Positions 46,100-58,584 of a DNA stretch of 64,000 nt are shown here, one piece after another; position 1 is the stretch's first letter, and every line of letters begins with the position of its first letter. The notes beneath the pieces are model-generated. The model made no database searches. It was not told where the DNA came from and saw only the letters and a program-made list of their open reading frames with translations. This DNA comes from Ailanthus altissimus. Taxonomy: Eukaryota > Streptophyta > Magnoliopsida > Sapindales > Simaroubaceae. Where the stretch lies: the NCBI GenBank assembly GCA_946807835.1, contig OX327683.1:2485001-2549000 (forward strand), read 5' to 3'. A program made the translations under genes and the position numbers.

Positions 46100-47510
46100 C
46101 TACCCCAGATGTTGTTACTGGTATGTTTACTATTTTTCACCGAGAGGCCCATATTTTAACTAATCCAGGCTCTACACATTCTTTTATTTTTCGTATCTTT
46201 ACTGTATATGCGGATAAAGTGTTAAAACTCCTAGATTGTAGCTCGGTGGTAGCCACACTGGTTGGAGAATTACTATTAGCTGAGAATATATTTTAGGGTT
46301 GTGTTATCAAAGTAGGTAGTAGTGAGATGGTAGCAGATTTAATTCCTCTTGATATACACGATTTTGATGCAATACTTGGGATAGACTAGTTAGCCAATCA
46401 CCATGCTACTGTAGACGGTTTCTGAAATGAGGTTATATTCAAAAGATATGGAAAGCCTGATATTATGTTTTATGAGAGCGACGAGTTCTTCCATCTTATG
46501 TTATAGCTTCTGTAACAGCTAAACGGTTGCTCAAAAAATGATGTCTAGCCTATTTAGCACATGTTATTGATACCAGAGTCAATGGGGCTAAATTAGAAGA
46601 TATTCCGATGGTCAGAGATTTTTTAGATGTATTTCCTAAAGATCTTCCAGGCTTACCACCAGATAGAGAGGTTGAATTTGGTATTGATTTGGTTCTAGGC
46701 ACAATTCCTATCCCCAAAGCACCATACAAAATGACCCTTCAGAGTTAAAAGAATTGAAGACTTAGTTACAAGAATTGTAGATAAAGTTTTCATCAGACCT
46801 AGTGTATCTCCATGGAGAGCATTGGTATGTTTGTTAAAAAGAAGGATGAAAATTTGAGGCCATGCATTGATTATCGGGAGCTAAATAAAGTCACTATATG
46901 CAACAAGTATCTATTTTCTCGCATTGATGATTTATTTGATCAGTTACAGGGTGCAAAGGTTTTCTTAAAGATTGATCTACGATAAGGGTATCATCAGTTA
47001 AAGATCAGAGATATTGATGTGGCTAAGACTGCCTTCAGAACTCGATATAGGTATTATAAGTTTTTAGTAATGCCATTTGGGTTGACTAATGCTCCAGCTG
47101 CATTCATGGACCTTATGAATAGGGTATTTCGTCCCTATCTTGATTGATTTGTTATAGTATTTATTAATGTAAATAAATAGTGTTACAGATCTTGAGGAAT
47201 AAACAGTTATATGCTAAGTTCAGCAAATGTAAGTTCTGGCTAGATAAAGTTATATTTCTAGGCCATGTGATCTCAATAGATGGAATTTATATGAATCATC
47301 AGAAAATTGAAGTTATGGTAAATTGCGAGCGACCAGTTAGTGTGACAGAAATTAAAAATTTTCTCGGTCTAGCAGGTTATTATTGGAGATTTGTTAAAGA
47401 CTTCTCTAAGATTGCTGCACCGCTTACAAAGTTAACAAGAAAAAAATGTAAAGTTTGTGTGGACGGATAAATATGAACGTAGTTTCCAAGAACTTAAGAA
47501 GAGATTGACT
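46100..47510 (+). pseudogene. Gypsy protease and reverse transcriptase, truncated
   Basis: The protease region reads EAHILTNPGSTHSF, where the active-site aspartate is asparagine, then HDFDAILGID followed by a stop. Reverse transcriptase shows [41 protein letters not shown] and [11 protein letters not shown]. The FIDD catalytic pair is missing: the frame reads [10 protein letters not shown] there. The connection domain (ERSFQELKKRL) ends at the LTR junction near 47510. Confidence 0.82.
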
Positions 47511-47512
47511 TC

Positions 47513-48455
47513 TATATACTTTTAATACAACAATTATGATTTAATTACATGTTATCAGAGTTAGCTATGATTTATTTTAGATAGATAAATATTTATGATA
47601 ATTAGTACACTCAGAAATATTTTTAAAATTTATTATAGTATAGCTTATGATTACATTCAGTACAGAAATAATTATTTCAGAATAATTGTAGTCATGATAT
47701 TATATAATAGTAGTTTTTGAACCACCATATGCGTATCCTCCCCTTTAGTGTAGTTGCTCTGCGTATGTGTTAGACCAGTTTAGTTTGCTATGCCCAAGCG
47801 ATGCAGCATTCCGCCGAGTTAGACTAGCTCAGATCCTTTACTCTGCCTGTGCGTAAGTTACTCCGCTAGGTTAGATCAAATTTTTTCGGGTACAAGTTTG
47901 GTGTGGTTTTATGATAGTTTTCAGAGTCAATGGGGCTATGTTACATATATTCAGCTTGATAATAGATTTTATGATAGTTTATGCTTCCAGATTTTCAGAT
48001 CCCCAGTATTATATTATAATTGTAGTTTTAGCACAGATTTTTATAACAATTTATATTTCAGTATAAGTTTATTGACTACTCAGTATACAGCTTCATGATT
48101 ATTCTATCTTACAGATTTATACATGTACAATACATATAAAGTATATAGTATTTTCTAACTATGTCCGCTCACTAAACCACAAGCTCACTCTATTTTCTAT
48201 TTTTTCTATTTTTCTTAAGTTGTCACAAGAATTCGTGCAGTGTGATATTGTCGTCACATTTTGAGGTTGACCCACAACACGCATAGCTGCATAAGTGTCT
48301 CAGTATGTGTATTTGTATATTAAAGTACATCTGTACACTTTTTATTGAGATATGTAGTCTCATTGTATCATATGTATGAATAAAAAGTATGTTAGTCTCA
48401 CGTCATTGTAGAATCCATCTTGATTCTCGAGAAAGGCTTGATTTGGATTCTTGGT
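47513..48455 (+). mobile_element. Truncated second LTR copy of the gypsy element
   Basis: Direct repeat of 43655-44615. Its 5' ~230 bases are missing at the junction with reverse transcriptase. The end blurs into pseudogene sequence around 48452. Confidence 0.75.
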
Positions 48456-49364
48456 GGTAGCGAGAGAGGGCCACACTGGACATGAAAATCAAGGGAACAC
48501 TCTACACAACGTGCGAACAAAGCACCTTGAATATAAAAAAAAACATGCTGTCCATATGGTTTTGTGGGAGATATTCTCTACAAGAATAAGAAGATGCTGG
48601 TGACCTTTGTACTTTATGTTTGGCTTTAGAGATGTACACTGATGATGTAAGTCAAAATCACACTTGCTACATCGGTATGTCAATCCTTCAATATCGAAGC
48701 AACAAGCATCACATCGGTATCCGGGCTTCTAAAAAATTTTAAGTGTCAAACAATGGCGATGGTGAAAAGTGCGTTGAATTTCTTGCGAAAATCCACTACA
48801 TGACTCGTGGATGTAAAACTCAAACGGGACGCAGTCATAGCTCGGACCTTCGACTGCTTTGCAGCACAACTTGCAATTCAGGTCATCCACCTCCAACAGG
48901 GTCAAAGGATGCTGGTGACTGAAATGTTCGACATGTTCTCGGCCCTCAAGAAATTTGAAGAGCATTGCAACGCCTCCAAAACCTATCTGGAAATCGCACG
49001 CGTCACAGCAGAACCTGTAGTCTTTGTGGTTTTTCTTGCAGAAATCGCATGATAATGAATTTGAACCACTAGATGTTTTCTGAAAGTAGAGAGTGCAAAT
49101 GGAAGATAGGTGATTCGAACCTGGTAAATCCACAAATGATTTATGGAAGAGATGGGATTCAGGCCAGCACAACTTGTAAATATAGAAGCTGCTTCTGCCT
49201 GAGGGTTTTTTGTCGCAAGCAAAGCTTCTGTTGGGATAAAAACCACAGGTTCTGTGACTGTAGGATTCACCCAAGGAGAAGCCACCGCAGCCATGGCAGA
49301 GAAGTTCACCATCATTTTCACAAAGTGCTAAAGGATGCTAGTGAAGATAGTGTTGAATCTCAAT
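48456..49364 (-). pseudogene. DC1 pseudogene, first (5') piece
   Basis: The minus strand matches the start of the DC1 gene (IQHYLH, NDDGELLCHGCG, GFYPNR, CDFCKKNHKDYRFCCDAC, FSHQHPLTLLEVDDLNCKLC, CSKCDFDLHHQC, HQHLLILVEN, DFHVQCGPLSLP) and covers modules 1-5. The start codon is ATT instead of ATG (49364-49362) and codon 9 is TAG (49340-49338) where the gene has a lysine. Several Cys or His zinc ligands are replaced (SHRTCG, KSFVD). A stop and frameshifts occur near 48725 and 48560. The order and orientation of the three pieces fit one former gene. Confidence 0.9.
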
Positions 49365-50599
49365 CTTTGGTCTCTCTCTGCATCTGTCTCCAACTCTTTT
49401 GCTACTCCCGTTTTCTTCCCCGCTGAGAAGTTCACGATCATTCTCCCAAATTAATGAAAGGAACTTGTTGAGATAGTCTTTAATCCTCATCTCTAAACTA
49501 TATCTCTCTCTGTTTTCCTCTCCATTTCTATTCTTTTTTTTTATTCAACACAGGCTTCGATTAGTTTGTGAATGGGGAAATGACATGGAAATTATTGCCC
49601 GTTTCTTCATAGCCTATCACCATTGTTGTTGGCTTTTTGTGACAATTTGACGAGACTTGGGGAAAAAAAAATTTCCTTATAAAATCTTTTGTCATGGGTG
49701 GACTTTCTCTTAAATTTTTCTTTTTTATCAAAATTTTTCGACTTTGGTCTTTTAAAATTTCAAATTTAATATTAAAACATTCATATAATTAAATTTTAAT
49801 TCAATATAATTTTTAACTTTTACCTTAATTTTTATATTTTAAATTTTAGTTCCATTTTGATGACTTTTACAGATTAGGTTAACTATAATATTACTATAAA
49901 AGTTGGTGGACTAACCCCATAATTAAAGAAATGAGAAAGTAGTTTGATCGGCAAAAACTTCTGTTCTAGAAAATGATGTAAAAACCAGTAGCTCTTATCA
50001 ATAAAAACTTTTGTTCATATCAATTTTTTTTCCCTTGCATGACTTTTCAGTCCAATAGGAATTTCTCCAAAGATTAGGATCCCTACTAATGTTGTTTTTA
50101 CTAATGAATTATTTAGTACCGATTAAGTGATATAGAACTTGTAGAACATTTTCTTTTGAATTTAAATCTCTCGTCTTTATATCTAAAACAAAGAAAAATA
50201 ATTAGTATGCACCTGTAGATTGGCCCAATGATAAGGGGTGGCTTGCAGCTAATTTTTGCTTAGTTATTCAACAGCTAATTTTTATTGAAATTCACAAATC
50301 GCTAATTTGATAATTTAGTGATTGAATAATATTATATTTTTTAAATGATATTTTAAATTTTTTTATTTTAAACAATATTTTAAATAATTATAATAAAATA
50401 GTATAACTTTCAAAATTATTCTTTATATTTTTTTACTATTCAATAATTAATTAACACATCATTTAAAATGTAACATTATTTTTTAGTGTAACACATCATA
50501 TCAATTCTATGGTCTAGAGGAATGAAATATGTTCGTTGCTTATAATGCCACTTTTTTAGAAAAATAGTTTATCATAGATCATAGGGATTGTAGAAAGAT
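49365..50599. other. Noncoding; former 5' region of the DC1 pseudogene, then AT-rich
   Basis: The sequence just upstream of the lost start (minus strand) keeps a GAGAGAGA-rich leader like the gene's. Beyond about 49450 I find no gene and no clear match to the promoter of the intact gene. Confidence 0.45.
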
Positions 50600-52130
50600 T
50601 GAACTTCAAAAAGTCAATCAGTATAAAAATAAATCAATGATGGAACCTTAAAGTCAATTGAGTGAAATACCTTTAACACATCCTTTTGTGGGTTAAAAAT
50701 ATGTTAAGGTTACCTGTTAGGTTTGTTTGATACTTGAAAGGTGTTTTCTGTGTTTTCTTAGTTGAAGAAAAAGATCATTTGACTTATAAAAAGGCAATAT
50801 TAGACATCGATTTGAAAAAAAATGACAAGATACCGTGACATTTAAAATTGACTTTATTCCTAACGATCAAATATGGGTTTGGTTGTGTTTTCTATAAGAA
50901 TTGTTCCTATTGATTATAAATTAGTTTACACATTAGAAGCGTGGGCCCAATAAGGGTAGAAACCTTCAAATTTTAATTTGTGCAAAAGGTTATGCCTAAT
51001 GATCTAGAATCATTATGAGAAAACTTTTACATCAGTACCCAGACTAAAGTTAATTAAGAATTTATTGGTTATTGTACCATGCTAAAGTCTTCATTTTGAT
51101 AAAGTAACTAGAGGGAGAATAACTGTCTTTCTAGTTTTCTATATGGATGACATACTCATTGTAAAAAATGAAATTGGTATATTACAAGTCAGTTAGTTAA
51201 AAGTTATCTGAGTAAGAATTTCTCCACAAAAAAATTGAAAGAGGCTTCCTATATACTAGGTATAAGGTTTTATAAAGATAAAGCTAGGAGGCTATCTTAA
51301 TAGGACTCTCCCTATATTTATACATAGACTGAAAAGTTACAATTTTAATAATTGTGAGATAGTTAATATATCTTTCAGACATGATATTCATCTTTCATTA
51401 AGAAGCGTCATAAAGAAGAAAATGAAAAGGTTAGAGTGTTTAGCATACCATATGCATCAGTTAGACGTAGCTTGATTATACCATGTTATATATGAGACCT
51501 GCATTTGGATGGCTGTAAGTGTTATGAGTTGGTATCAGTTTGATCGACGTAACGACCATTGAGTAGCCGTGAAATATATTCGATTATACTTGAAAGGTAT
51601 AAAGGATAAGCTTCTGACTTATATAGAAAGCTACTTACAAGTGAGAGGATACATAAACTCAGACTTTTAGTCTAATCTAAATGATAGAAAGTCTATATCC
51701 GATTATTCATTTCATGTCAACGGTACTACAACAAGTTAAAAGAATGAAATTCAATTGCCCACATCTGATTCTATAATGGAGATAGAATATATTGCTACTT
51801 AAGAAGCCTATAAATGAAGTAGTATAGATATGCAAGTCATTTACAGAACTCATAATAAGTTATAAGCTCAATGGATCATTTCTAATATATTGCAGCAAAA
51901 ATAAAAATTGCTCAAACCAAGAAGTCATAAGGTACACAAAAAATCTAACTATATGGACTTTAAATAACACATAATTAGAAAGATCTTGGTGATTAGCGAT
52001 GTAAAAATATATAGGATACATCCTTGGAAATCACAACAGACCAACTAACTAAGGCATTAACTCTTAAGGTGTTTGAGAAATATGTAGAGTCAATGGATAT
52101 ATATTATCACGAATGGCATTAAAGCAAGTA
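50600..52130 (+). pseudogene. Copia pol remnant (reverse transcriptase and RNase H)
   Basis: Frameshifted plus-strand pieces include LTYKKAILDID (about 50778), VFLVFYMDDILIV (51130-51170, with MDD in the active-site position), YQFDRRNDH, AVKYIRLYLKGIKD, GYINSDF, KSISDYSFHVNG and SIMEIEYIAT. These follow the copia order of reverse transcriptase then RNase H. Dozens of stops and shifts are present. The 3' LTR follows after a purine-rich AAAGCAAGTAGGAG. Confidence 0.78.
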
Positions 52131-52135
52131 GGAGT

Positions 52136-53573
52136 TGTTGGGATTTATATTCACCTAACATCATTATGTATGAATAATCATTTTTAATAATTATACAATC
52201 ATCATTTTGAATAAAATTATTAATGTTATTAATCATTAAGTTGCAAGATGCTTGTTATGTTTAAGACATTATATGATCTAAAGAAGTTTAGATATAATCT
52301 AAAAGAGTTTAGATCAATGCTAAAAGTTAGCAATATTCAAACTTATAAGTTCTAAGAGTTAGTAGGTTATAAGAATTGGCGAATTCTAAGGAGTTAGAGC
52401 CTTGTTTGAAATAAGACAAAGACCTTAGAATATATTATTAATGGCATAGTTGTAAAGAGTTGTAAATGGTGCTAGGAAATGTCATTATGCAAGTATGCTC
52501 TCAAATACTATGTTCCTGATTTATCTTTACTGATGCGAGTCAATCAGTGAAACTTATTTACATAGATCAGTGTAACTTATTTACATAGATCAGTGTATGT
52601 CTATATTTAGATACTCTAGATGATTAGTCTTACTAAACCATGAGCTTTGTGGAAGCTTGTATAGGCATACTGGTATTCAGTAAGGATTGAGCATTGAGTA
52701 AACTCATGAGGACCTCCAATAGACATCTTATAAAGTTGTTAATTGAAGGTCTTCTCGAGTTGAGTAGTATTTATGGTCATTTGACCTGAGCGCCATGATG
52801 GGATTATGAGTGATCCACCATACGTTGGTTTCACACATGTCAGAAATCTTTCATGGTCTGAATATTGGGTATCGTTGGGTATGATCCGATGATCATAGAT
52901 TTCGATGTGTGTAGATAGGGATTCGTTAGCTCATATGAGTGAGTTGTATATCCTGATGCTTTGAGATTATATTTTAGAAAGTCTTGTGGCGACAAGAATA
53001 AGCTCCAAAAAGTAGTTTCTATAGGGTTAAATAATATCACAAAAGCATTTATGGATATTGTTTATAAAAATATGAATATGGAGATAAGTTCATGGTCAAA
53101 CAAATAAAGATTTGACGGTGATGATTTATATCTTTGTTTTTCTAGGATATAAGTGACGGGGGGTTTATACGAATAAGTTATAACCTTAACTTGTATAGTC
53201 GAATGCACTGCTTTGTAATATCTGTATGCGTAGGGCACTGTTCATACATGTATGAAGGAGTTCCATATAAAAAAATTGGGCATAGACCTAGAGATTCTCA
53301 CAATAGGAAGTGTACTTGTTGAGCACTAGGGTAGTGAAAAAATAAGTAAGATTTGGTTTTAGTACCTGTTAGGAATAATTCACAACGAAGAATCATAAGT
53401 TTATTGGATAAGCTTTTGTACATGTAAAAATTTTATCAATGTTTAATAGTTAAACAATAGTATAAGAAAAAACGAGTGTGCATTATTGTATTAATTTAAA
53501 CTTATTAAATAAACTTAAATTAAATCATAAAAGCTTTCTTTCCTATTAACAATTATTCCAACATATACTTATT
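52136..53573 (+). mobile_element. 3' LTR of the copia remnant (1,438 bp)
   Basis: It starts TGTTGGGATT right after the polypurine tract and ends TTCCAACA, giving a TGTTGG/CCAACA inverted pair. A short perfect repeat of GATCAGTGTAACTTATTTACATA-type sequence lies near 52550-52600. No second LTR is in the window. Confidence 0.7.
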
Positions 53574-54899
53574 ATCATTTCTTTTAATAAATTTCTTTTA
53601 TTAATCTATTAATATCCTTTATTTGGTGGAATGAATTATTCAAATGAAAGCAATGTCTTTTATTAATCTATTAACATTCCACCATTTGCTGGATTGAATG
53701 ATTTGTAGGATATGTAAAGAAAGCATATGATATGTATAAGTGGGAGACGGGTTGATGGCCACATTCATGTATCCCATTATCATATCTTATTATATTAAAA
53801 GGTATGTCTAAATGTGTTAGGTCATTTGATAAAAAATGATAAAGAAATCAATTGTATTGTAAAGGCATTTGGTGGATTGTATATTAGGGCCATTATGAAA
53901 TAAGAAATTGAAAAAAACAATAATGCATGTTATTTGATAGTTAGAGAACTTCAAATAAAAGAAAAGGCTTTTGGTTTTGTAAAGAAAAGGCTTTTGGTTT
54001 AAGGTTATAAACCAAAAAACTTTCCTATAACATTATATGCTACCATTCTAAAGCCTTTTGATCCCACCTACTCTAAGGCCAAGATTTGAATAACAATATA
54101 CTTATAAGTGAGCTCTACTCCTAGAATTGAAATACTTGAAGTTGGCAATGCTACCTTCATTGTAGTAAGTATTCTTTACATGCTATTTTATCATAATTGT
54201 TATATTTACACATGCATGAGATATATGTGTTTAATTTTATAGATTGAGTGTAATTTGTATACAATACTTCTATTGCGTGTTGCAATTTTTTAAATTATAT
54301 CTACACTAACATAATCACACATTCACTCAATATATATATTATTATGGAGCCCAATATTTATTGGCCCATTTGGGATCCTTGAATGGATAGATGATATGGC
54401 TAATCAACATTTTCTTCTCCATCATTATCAGAAGTTCATAATGTGTTCCATGTATTCATACCATAAAAATATGCTTCAAACTACTCACATGTGTTAACTT
54501 ATGATCCACTTCAACTTAGGAATGATTTTATTTATGAAGAAGTGCCCATTAAGATTTTGAACCATAATGAGCAAATCTATGCACCAAGAAGATTTTTTGG
54601 GTGAAGATTTTATGGAGAAACCATTTTGTTGAAGAGGTAATTTGGAACAAGAAAATGAAATCAAATTTAAGTACCACTATCTATTTTGTTGAGTCATGAA
54701 TTTCGATGAGGAAATTCTTATAAGGAATAGAGAATTGTAATAACTACATATTCATCATTAGTGAGAATAAATATTTACATGATGCTATTCATTCTTTGTT
54801 TAGATATTATATGGGTGACATTTGATTTGCATATTATTATTAGTGTTGCTTGTATACATTAAGGTCCAAATATTGGCATTGGGTCTATTTGCTGGATTT
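53574..54899. other. AT-rich sequence, no gene seen
   Basis: A small tandem duplication of AAAGAAAAGGCTTTTGGTTT occurs near 53958-54000. Nothing else was recognised. Confidence 0.5.
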
Positions 54900-57249
54900 T
54901 GAATTTATTTTAGTGATAAATTGTAATACTTTGAAAGATTGAGGTGCTAAATTATAAATAGTGAAAATTAGCCTAATAATATAAAAACCTCATTTTATCT
55001 CTCTAAACCTTGATTTTTCCTCGGAAAAAAGAGAGAGAAAAAAAGAGATAATAAAGAAAAATAAGAAGAATAAGAGAAAGAAGAAAAAGGAAAAGAGAGA
55101 AAAATTTGAGTTTCAAGTTTTAATAGGTATATCATAACTCTTTTTTCAAATTCTTGGTGATTATTTTAATTTTTGGGATTTTGATTTCTGGAAATATATT
55201 AAATAAGAGATTGATGTTGATTTTATGAAATATATTTGCAATTGGTGATGAATACATGGATAAAATGATTAATCATAATAGATAGCAGAATATCTACATA
55301 ACAGTATCTTGATCCAAGAATTTTGTAAATTTTTTTAACTCTGATTTTGATTTTGATATTTGAGAATATGAAACAATGTTTATGATCATTTGAGACTTTG
55401 AATTGTTTGTAAATTCTATAAATTTGATTTTTAGTGTATTTTCTAAATTGACCATAAAATTCTAAAAAATCCTATGTGTTTAGTACGCTCAAGTGACAAA
55501 TTAATTTTGATATGCCAAATGATCTTCAAATATTATTATTTTCTGAAATATGATAACTATACATGATTAGTATAACATATTCAAAATTGTGTATTTGGAT
55601 CGCTGCTTTCAAATTTTTATGATTTTATAAAATGTGTCACCTAGCTACAGTATTTTGATTAATAGATTTTTAAAGCAATGTATTAAAATTGTTTTAAAAT
55701 AATTTTGTTATAGATTTAGACTTGAAATATTTATCATGAATTTTGATATATGTCAAGCATAATTATGTTATAGTTTCATGATTTTTAACTTGGTATGTGG
55801 TCATATATAATTAAGAGACTAAATACTGTCCAATAGATATATTGATCTATCAGGATAATAGCTTGAATTTGATGATATTTATGAAATGAATTTTGTTGGA
55901 ATTATTATCTAATATCCATATATGAGAAATATTTATGAGTCAAAAGTGTTGAAAGGTAAGTATATTAGACTTTTACTAAAATTACAATAAATATAGTAAT
56001 TATTTATGTATGATTTTATAGATGTGCTTTTAGATGTGTTTATGCTATGTTAAAATATATTTGATATGAAAATATAAATGATATATGTTTATGAATGTGA
56101 ATATTGAGATTAAGCATAGACATATATAACATTCATGTGTTTAACAAAGAAAACTTTTTAAGTGGAATATGTCCATAATATATGTTGTGTTTTGGGGATG
56201 CTTGAACTCACTATTTGCTTATTAGGTATCTTATGTGATATGTGGAGCCTTTATGTCGTTTATGTGTGATATTTTTTTGGAATTAGTATATATGATATGT
56301 GTCTGTATGTGGGAGAAAATAACAATGATTAGGGCAAGGCCTTGGATGTATGGGACGACGATAGGTAACGCTATACACTTTTGTTAAAACCGTGAGGGGA
56401 ACGGTGGTGGTACCCCACCCTAAAATAGACGATATTGTAATGAGGTATTTTGGAGGTATGGACAAGGATATGTAATGCGCACTAACCTAAATAAAATCGT
56501 GAGGTGAACGGTGGTGGTACTCTGCCCCAAAATAGACAACATTGCAATGAGTTATTTTGGAGGTATGGACGGTGATACGTAATGTACACTAAACCAAATA
56601 AAACCGTGAGGGGATAATATGTCGTAACACCCCAAAGAGGAAAATATCGGTGCTTGAAGCTTATAAGTGTTATATATGTATGTCATTTTATGATATGTGA
56701 ATAGTTACTAAGTGATAGTTGGATGATGCTAACTCTATTATATGTTCTAAAAGAATGATAAGTGCTTTACTCATCACGACATATCATGCTCATATATTGC
56801 TCATAGGTGTGTGTGTATATATATATATATTTGTATACGTAAAATATGCTTATTGAGTTTTATATTCATTGTAATTTATTGTGATTTTAAATAATTAAGA
56901 TACATGTGTGCTTAACGGATTTGGTAAGGCTTCTATTATCTTTTGGTTCCCTAAGTTGTTAAGTTTAGTTCGTAGACATGTATTTTGGGAACAGCTGATA
57001 TGTCCTTATTATACACATTTATGACATGCAGTATATAAGTTTTAACATTGTTTGAATTATGATCTACTAAAGATGTTTATGGCTTGATAATATAATGAGT
57101 TTCCTCGCGACTTACTAAGGACTCGTTTGTCGAAAATTTAAATTTAAAATTTTATGCAATGTTGGTTATAGCACACATTATTGAATGAATGTAGGAAATG
57201 TCAAGCGTTGAATCCCTCTGGGTCTCTAGGATATGACAAAAGGGGATGT
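54900..57249 (+). mobile_element. Probable gypsy-type LTR or LTR fragment
   Basis: A TATATAAAA-type box (AATATAAAAACCTC near 54980) is followed by a GA-rich leader, long AT-rich sequence, a tandem repeat block and a terminus like AGGATATGACAAAAGGGGATGTCA. This layout is common in long gypsy LTRs. No primer site, gag or matching copy is in the window, so the call is tentative. Confidence 0.35.
56353..56625 (+). repeat. 107-bp tandem repeat, about 2.5 units
   Basis: Units start near 56353, 56460 and 56567. Each contains AAAACCGTGAGG-like, GGTGGTGGTAC and GAGGTATTTTGGAGGTATGG blocks. The third unit is partial. Confidence 0.9.
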
Positions 57250-57640
57250 CAACCTTAGCATTCTCGACTTCGAAAATTTTCTGTCGAACCTTCCTAATCA
57301 CTGCTCAATATCTGTAATAAATGGAGAGGCAGGACAAAAAATATTTGTAAAATATTTACGGATAATTTGCTTAAATTCCTTCGGATTACTTCTCCAATGA
57401 TTATTGTCATCTAGCAGCCTTAAAATATTATTCTTTGCCATCATTTGGAGGCATAGAAATGAAAGAATTTTGATATCCATGTTTAAGCCTAGTAACTCGC
57501 AATCTCTGTCTCTAGTAAACCTCCAACTTGTAAATTAAAGCCTCTAAAGACTTCTCGACAATTCTAAATTTTTTCCAATTATCTCCGGACAAAGAATGTT
57601 GAAGGTAATCAACTTCCTTCTTCTCATTAATTCGTTTCTA
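57250..57640 (-). pseudogene. LINE ORF2 fragment
   Basis: The minus strand contains LRVTRLKHG followed by KNNILRLLDDNNHWRSNPKE and FKQIIRKYFTNIF, the conserved stretch before the LINE reverse transcriptase core. Only about 130 codons remain, with stops upstream (57490-57540). It is unrelated in position to the LINE at 13.3 kb. Confidence 0.75.
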
Positions 57641-57842
57641 GAGTAATCAAAAAAATTATTAATGTTCCATAAATACAGTGCCTTACCATAATGAGTTAAG
57701 TTTTCCTAGATATCTGCCTCTGCATTCTAATGAATATGGGGAGTTAATTCGAATTAATAATCCCATTATATTCTTTTTCATCAACCCACAGCTTCTCGAA
57801 ATGAAAACAATGATAAATTTGGTTTTGTTAAAGTGGCGACCG
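57641..57842. other. Noncoding junction sequence
   Basis: AT-rich, between the LINE fragment and the copia LTR. No feature was recognised. Confidence 0.5.
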
Positions 57843-58392
57843 TGTTGAAAATTGGCCTATATGCCAAATTGAGCCAATCCCACATTGGTGGGAGATGGCT
57901 TTTGGTTAGGCCTATATACAGCAAGGCCCTCCTTGAGATTAAGTGTACTTTTGAAATATTTCTCTTATCCCCCTCATTTGTAGGATCTCTTTATAAGAAC
58001 CTCATAGTTCAAGGGTTTTACATTTAAACCCTTGAAAGTTATAAGAATTCTATTTTTCCCTTTATTTTTGGGCATTTGTAGTAATATCCTATTGTTTGGG
58101 TAATTACAGTATTGGCCTTATTATTTAGGTATTTGCAGTTTAACCAAATAGTTTGGAAATTTGTATTGTGGCTCAAAAACTTTCTAACTTCTCTTGAAGA
58201 TAGTGGATTTGTTCTAACGGCGCCCGAGGACGTAGATAACATTACCGAACCTCGTTAAACTTGGTGTTCTTTCTTTTTTTGCATATTGTTGAATGTTTGG
58301 TTGCCTCGTTGTGGTATAGCTAGTATTATTGATTGTCCGCATAACAATTGATAATAGTGCTAATTGTTGTTTGAACGCTTATTGGCGCAACA
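57843..58392 (+). mobile_element. Copia 5' LTR (550 bp)
   Basis: The ends are TGTTGAAAATTGG and GGCGCAACA. It contains CCTATATACA and, near its end, GGACGTAGATAACATTACCG. The primer site begins two bases later. Confidence 0.82.
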
Positions 58393-58394
58393 AG

Positions 58395-58410
58395 TGGTAT
58401 CAGAGCCCCA
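58395..58410 (+). promoter_or_regulatory. Primer-binding site, tRNA-Met type
   Basis: TGGTATCAGAGCCCCA is a perfect match to the standard plant copia primer site core. Confidence 0.85.
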
Positions 58411-58584
58411 GGTTTAGGACAGTGATTGGCTATTTTCTTTTGAGCACTTGCTACTATTCTGGGTTGGTGAATTTTGAATTGCTATTTGTTGGATATAATT
58501 ATTTAGTGAAGCTTGGTTATTTGTGATATTGTGTATCAAGCTCATTTGTACGAGGTAGCTATAGCATCATCATCATCTACATCG

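Larger units (their letters stand above)
43423..48455 (+). mobile_element. Ty3/gypsy element splitting the DC1 pseudogene (5.0 kb)
   Basis: A 5' LTR (43423-44625), primer site, degenerate gag-protease-reverse transcriptase and a truncated second LTR copy (47513-48455) lie in plus orientation. Polymerase is cut short at 47510 where the LTR copy begins at an internal position, so RNase H, integrase and the start of the 3' LTR are deleted. DC1 pseudogene sequence touches both outer ends, but no matching 5-bp duplication is seen and two DC1 modules are missing between the flanks. Confidence 0.8.
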
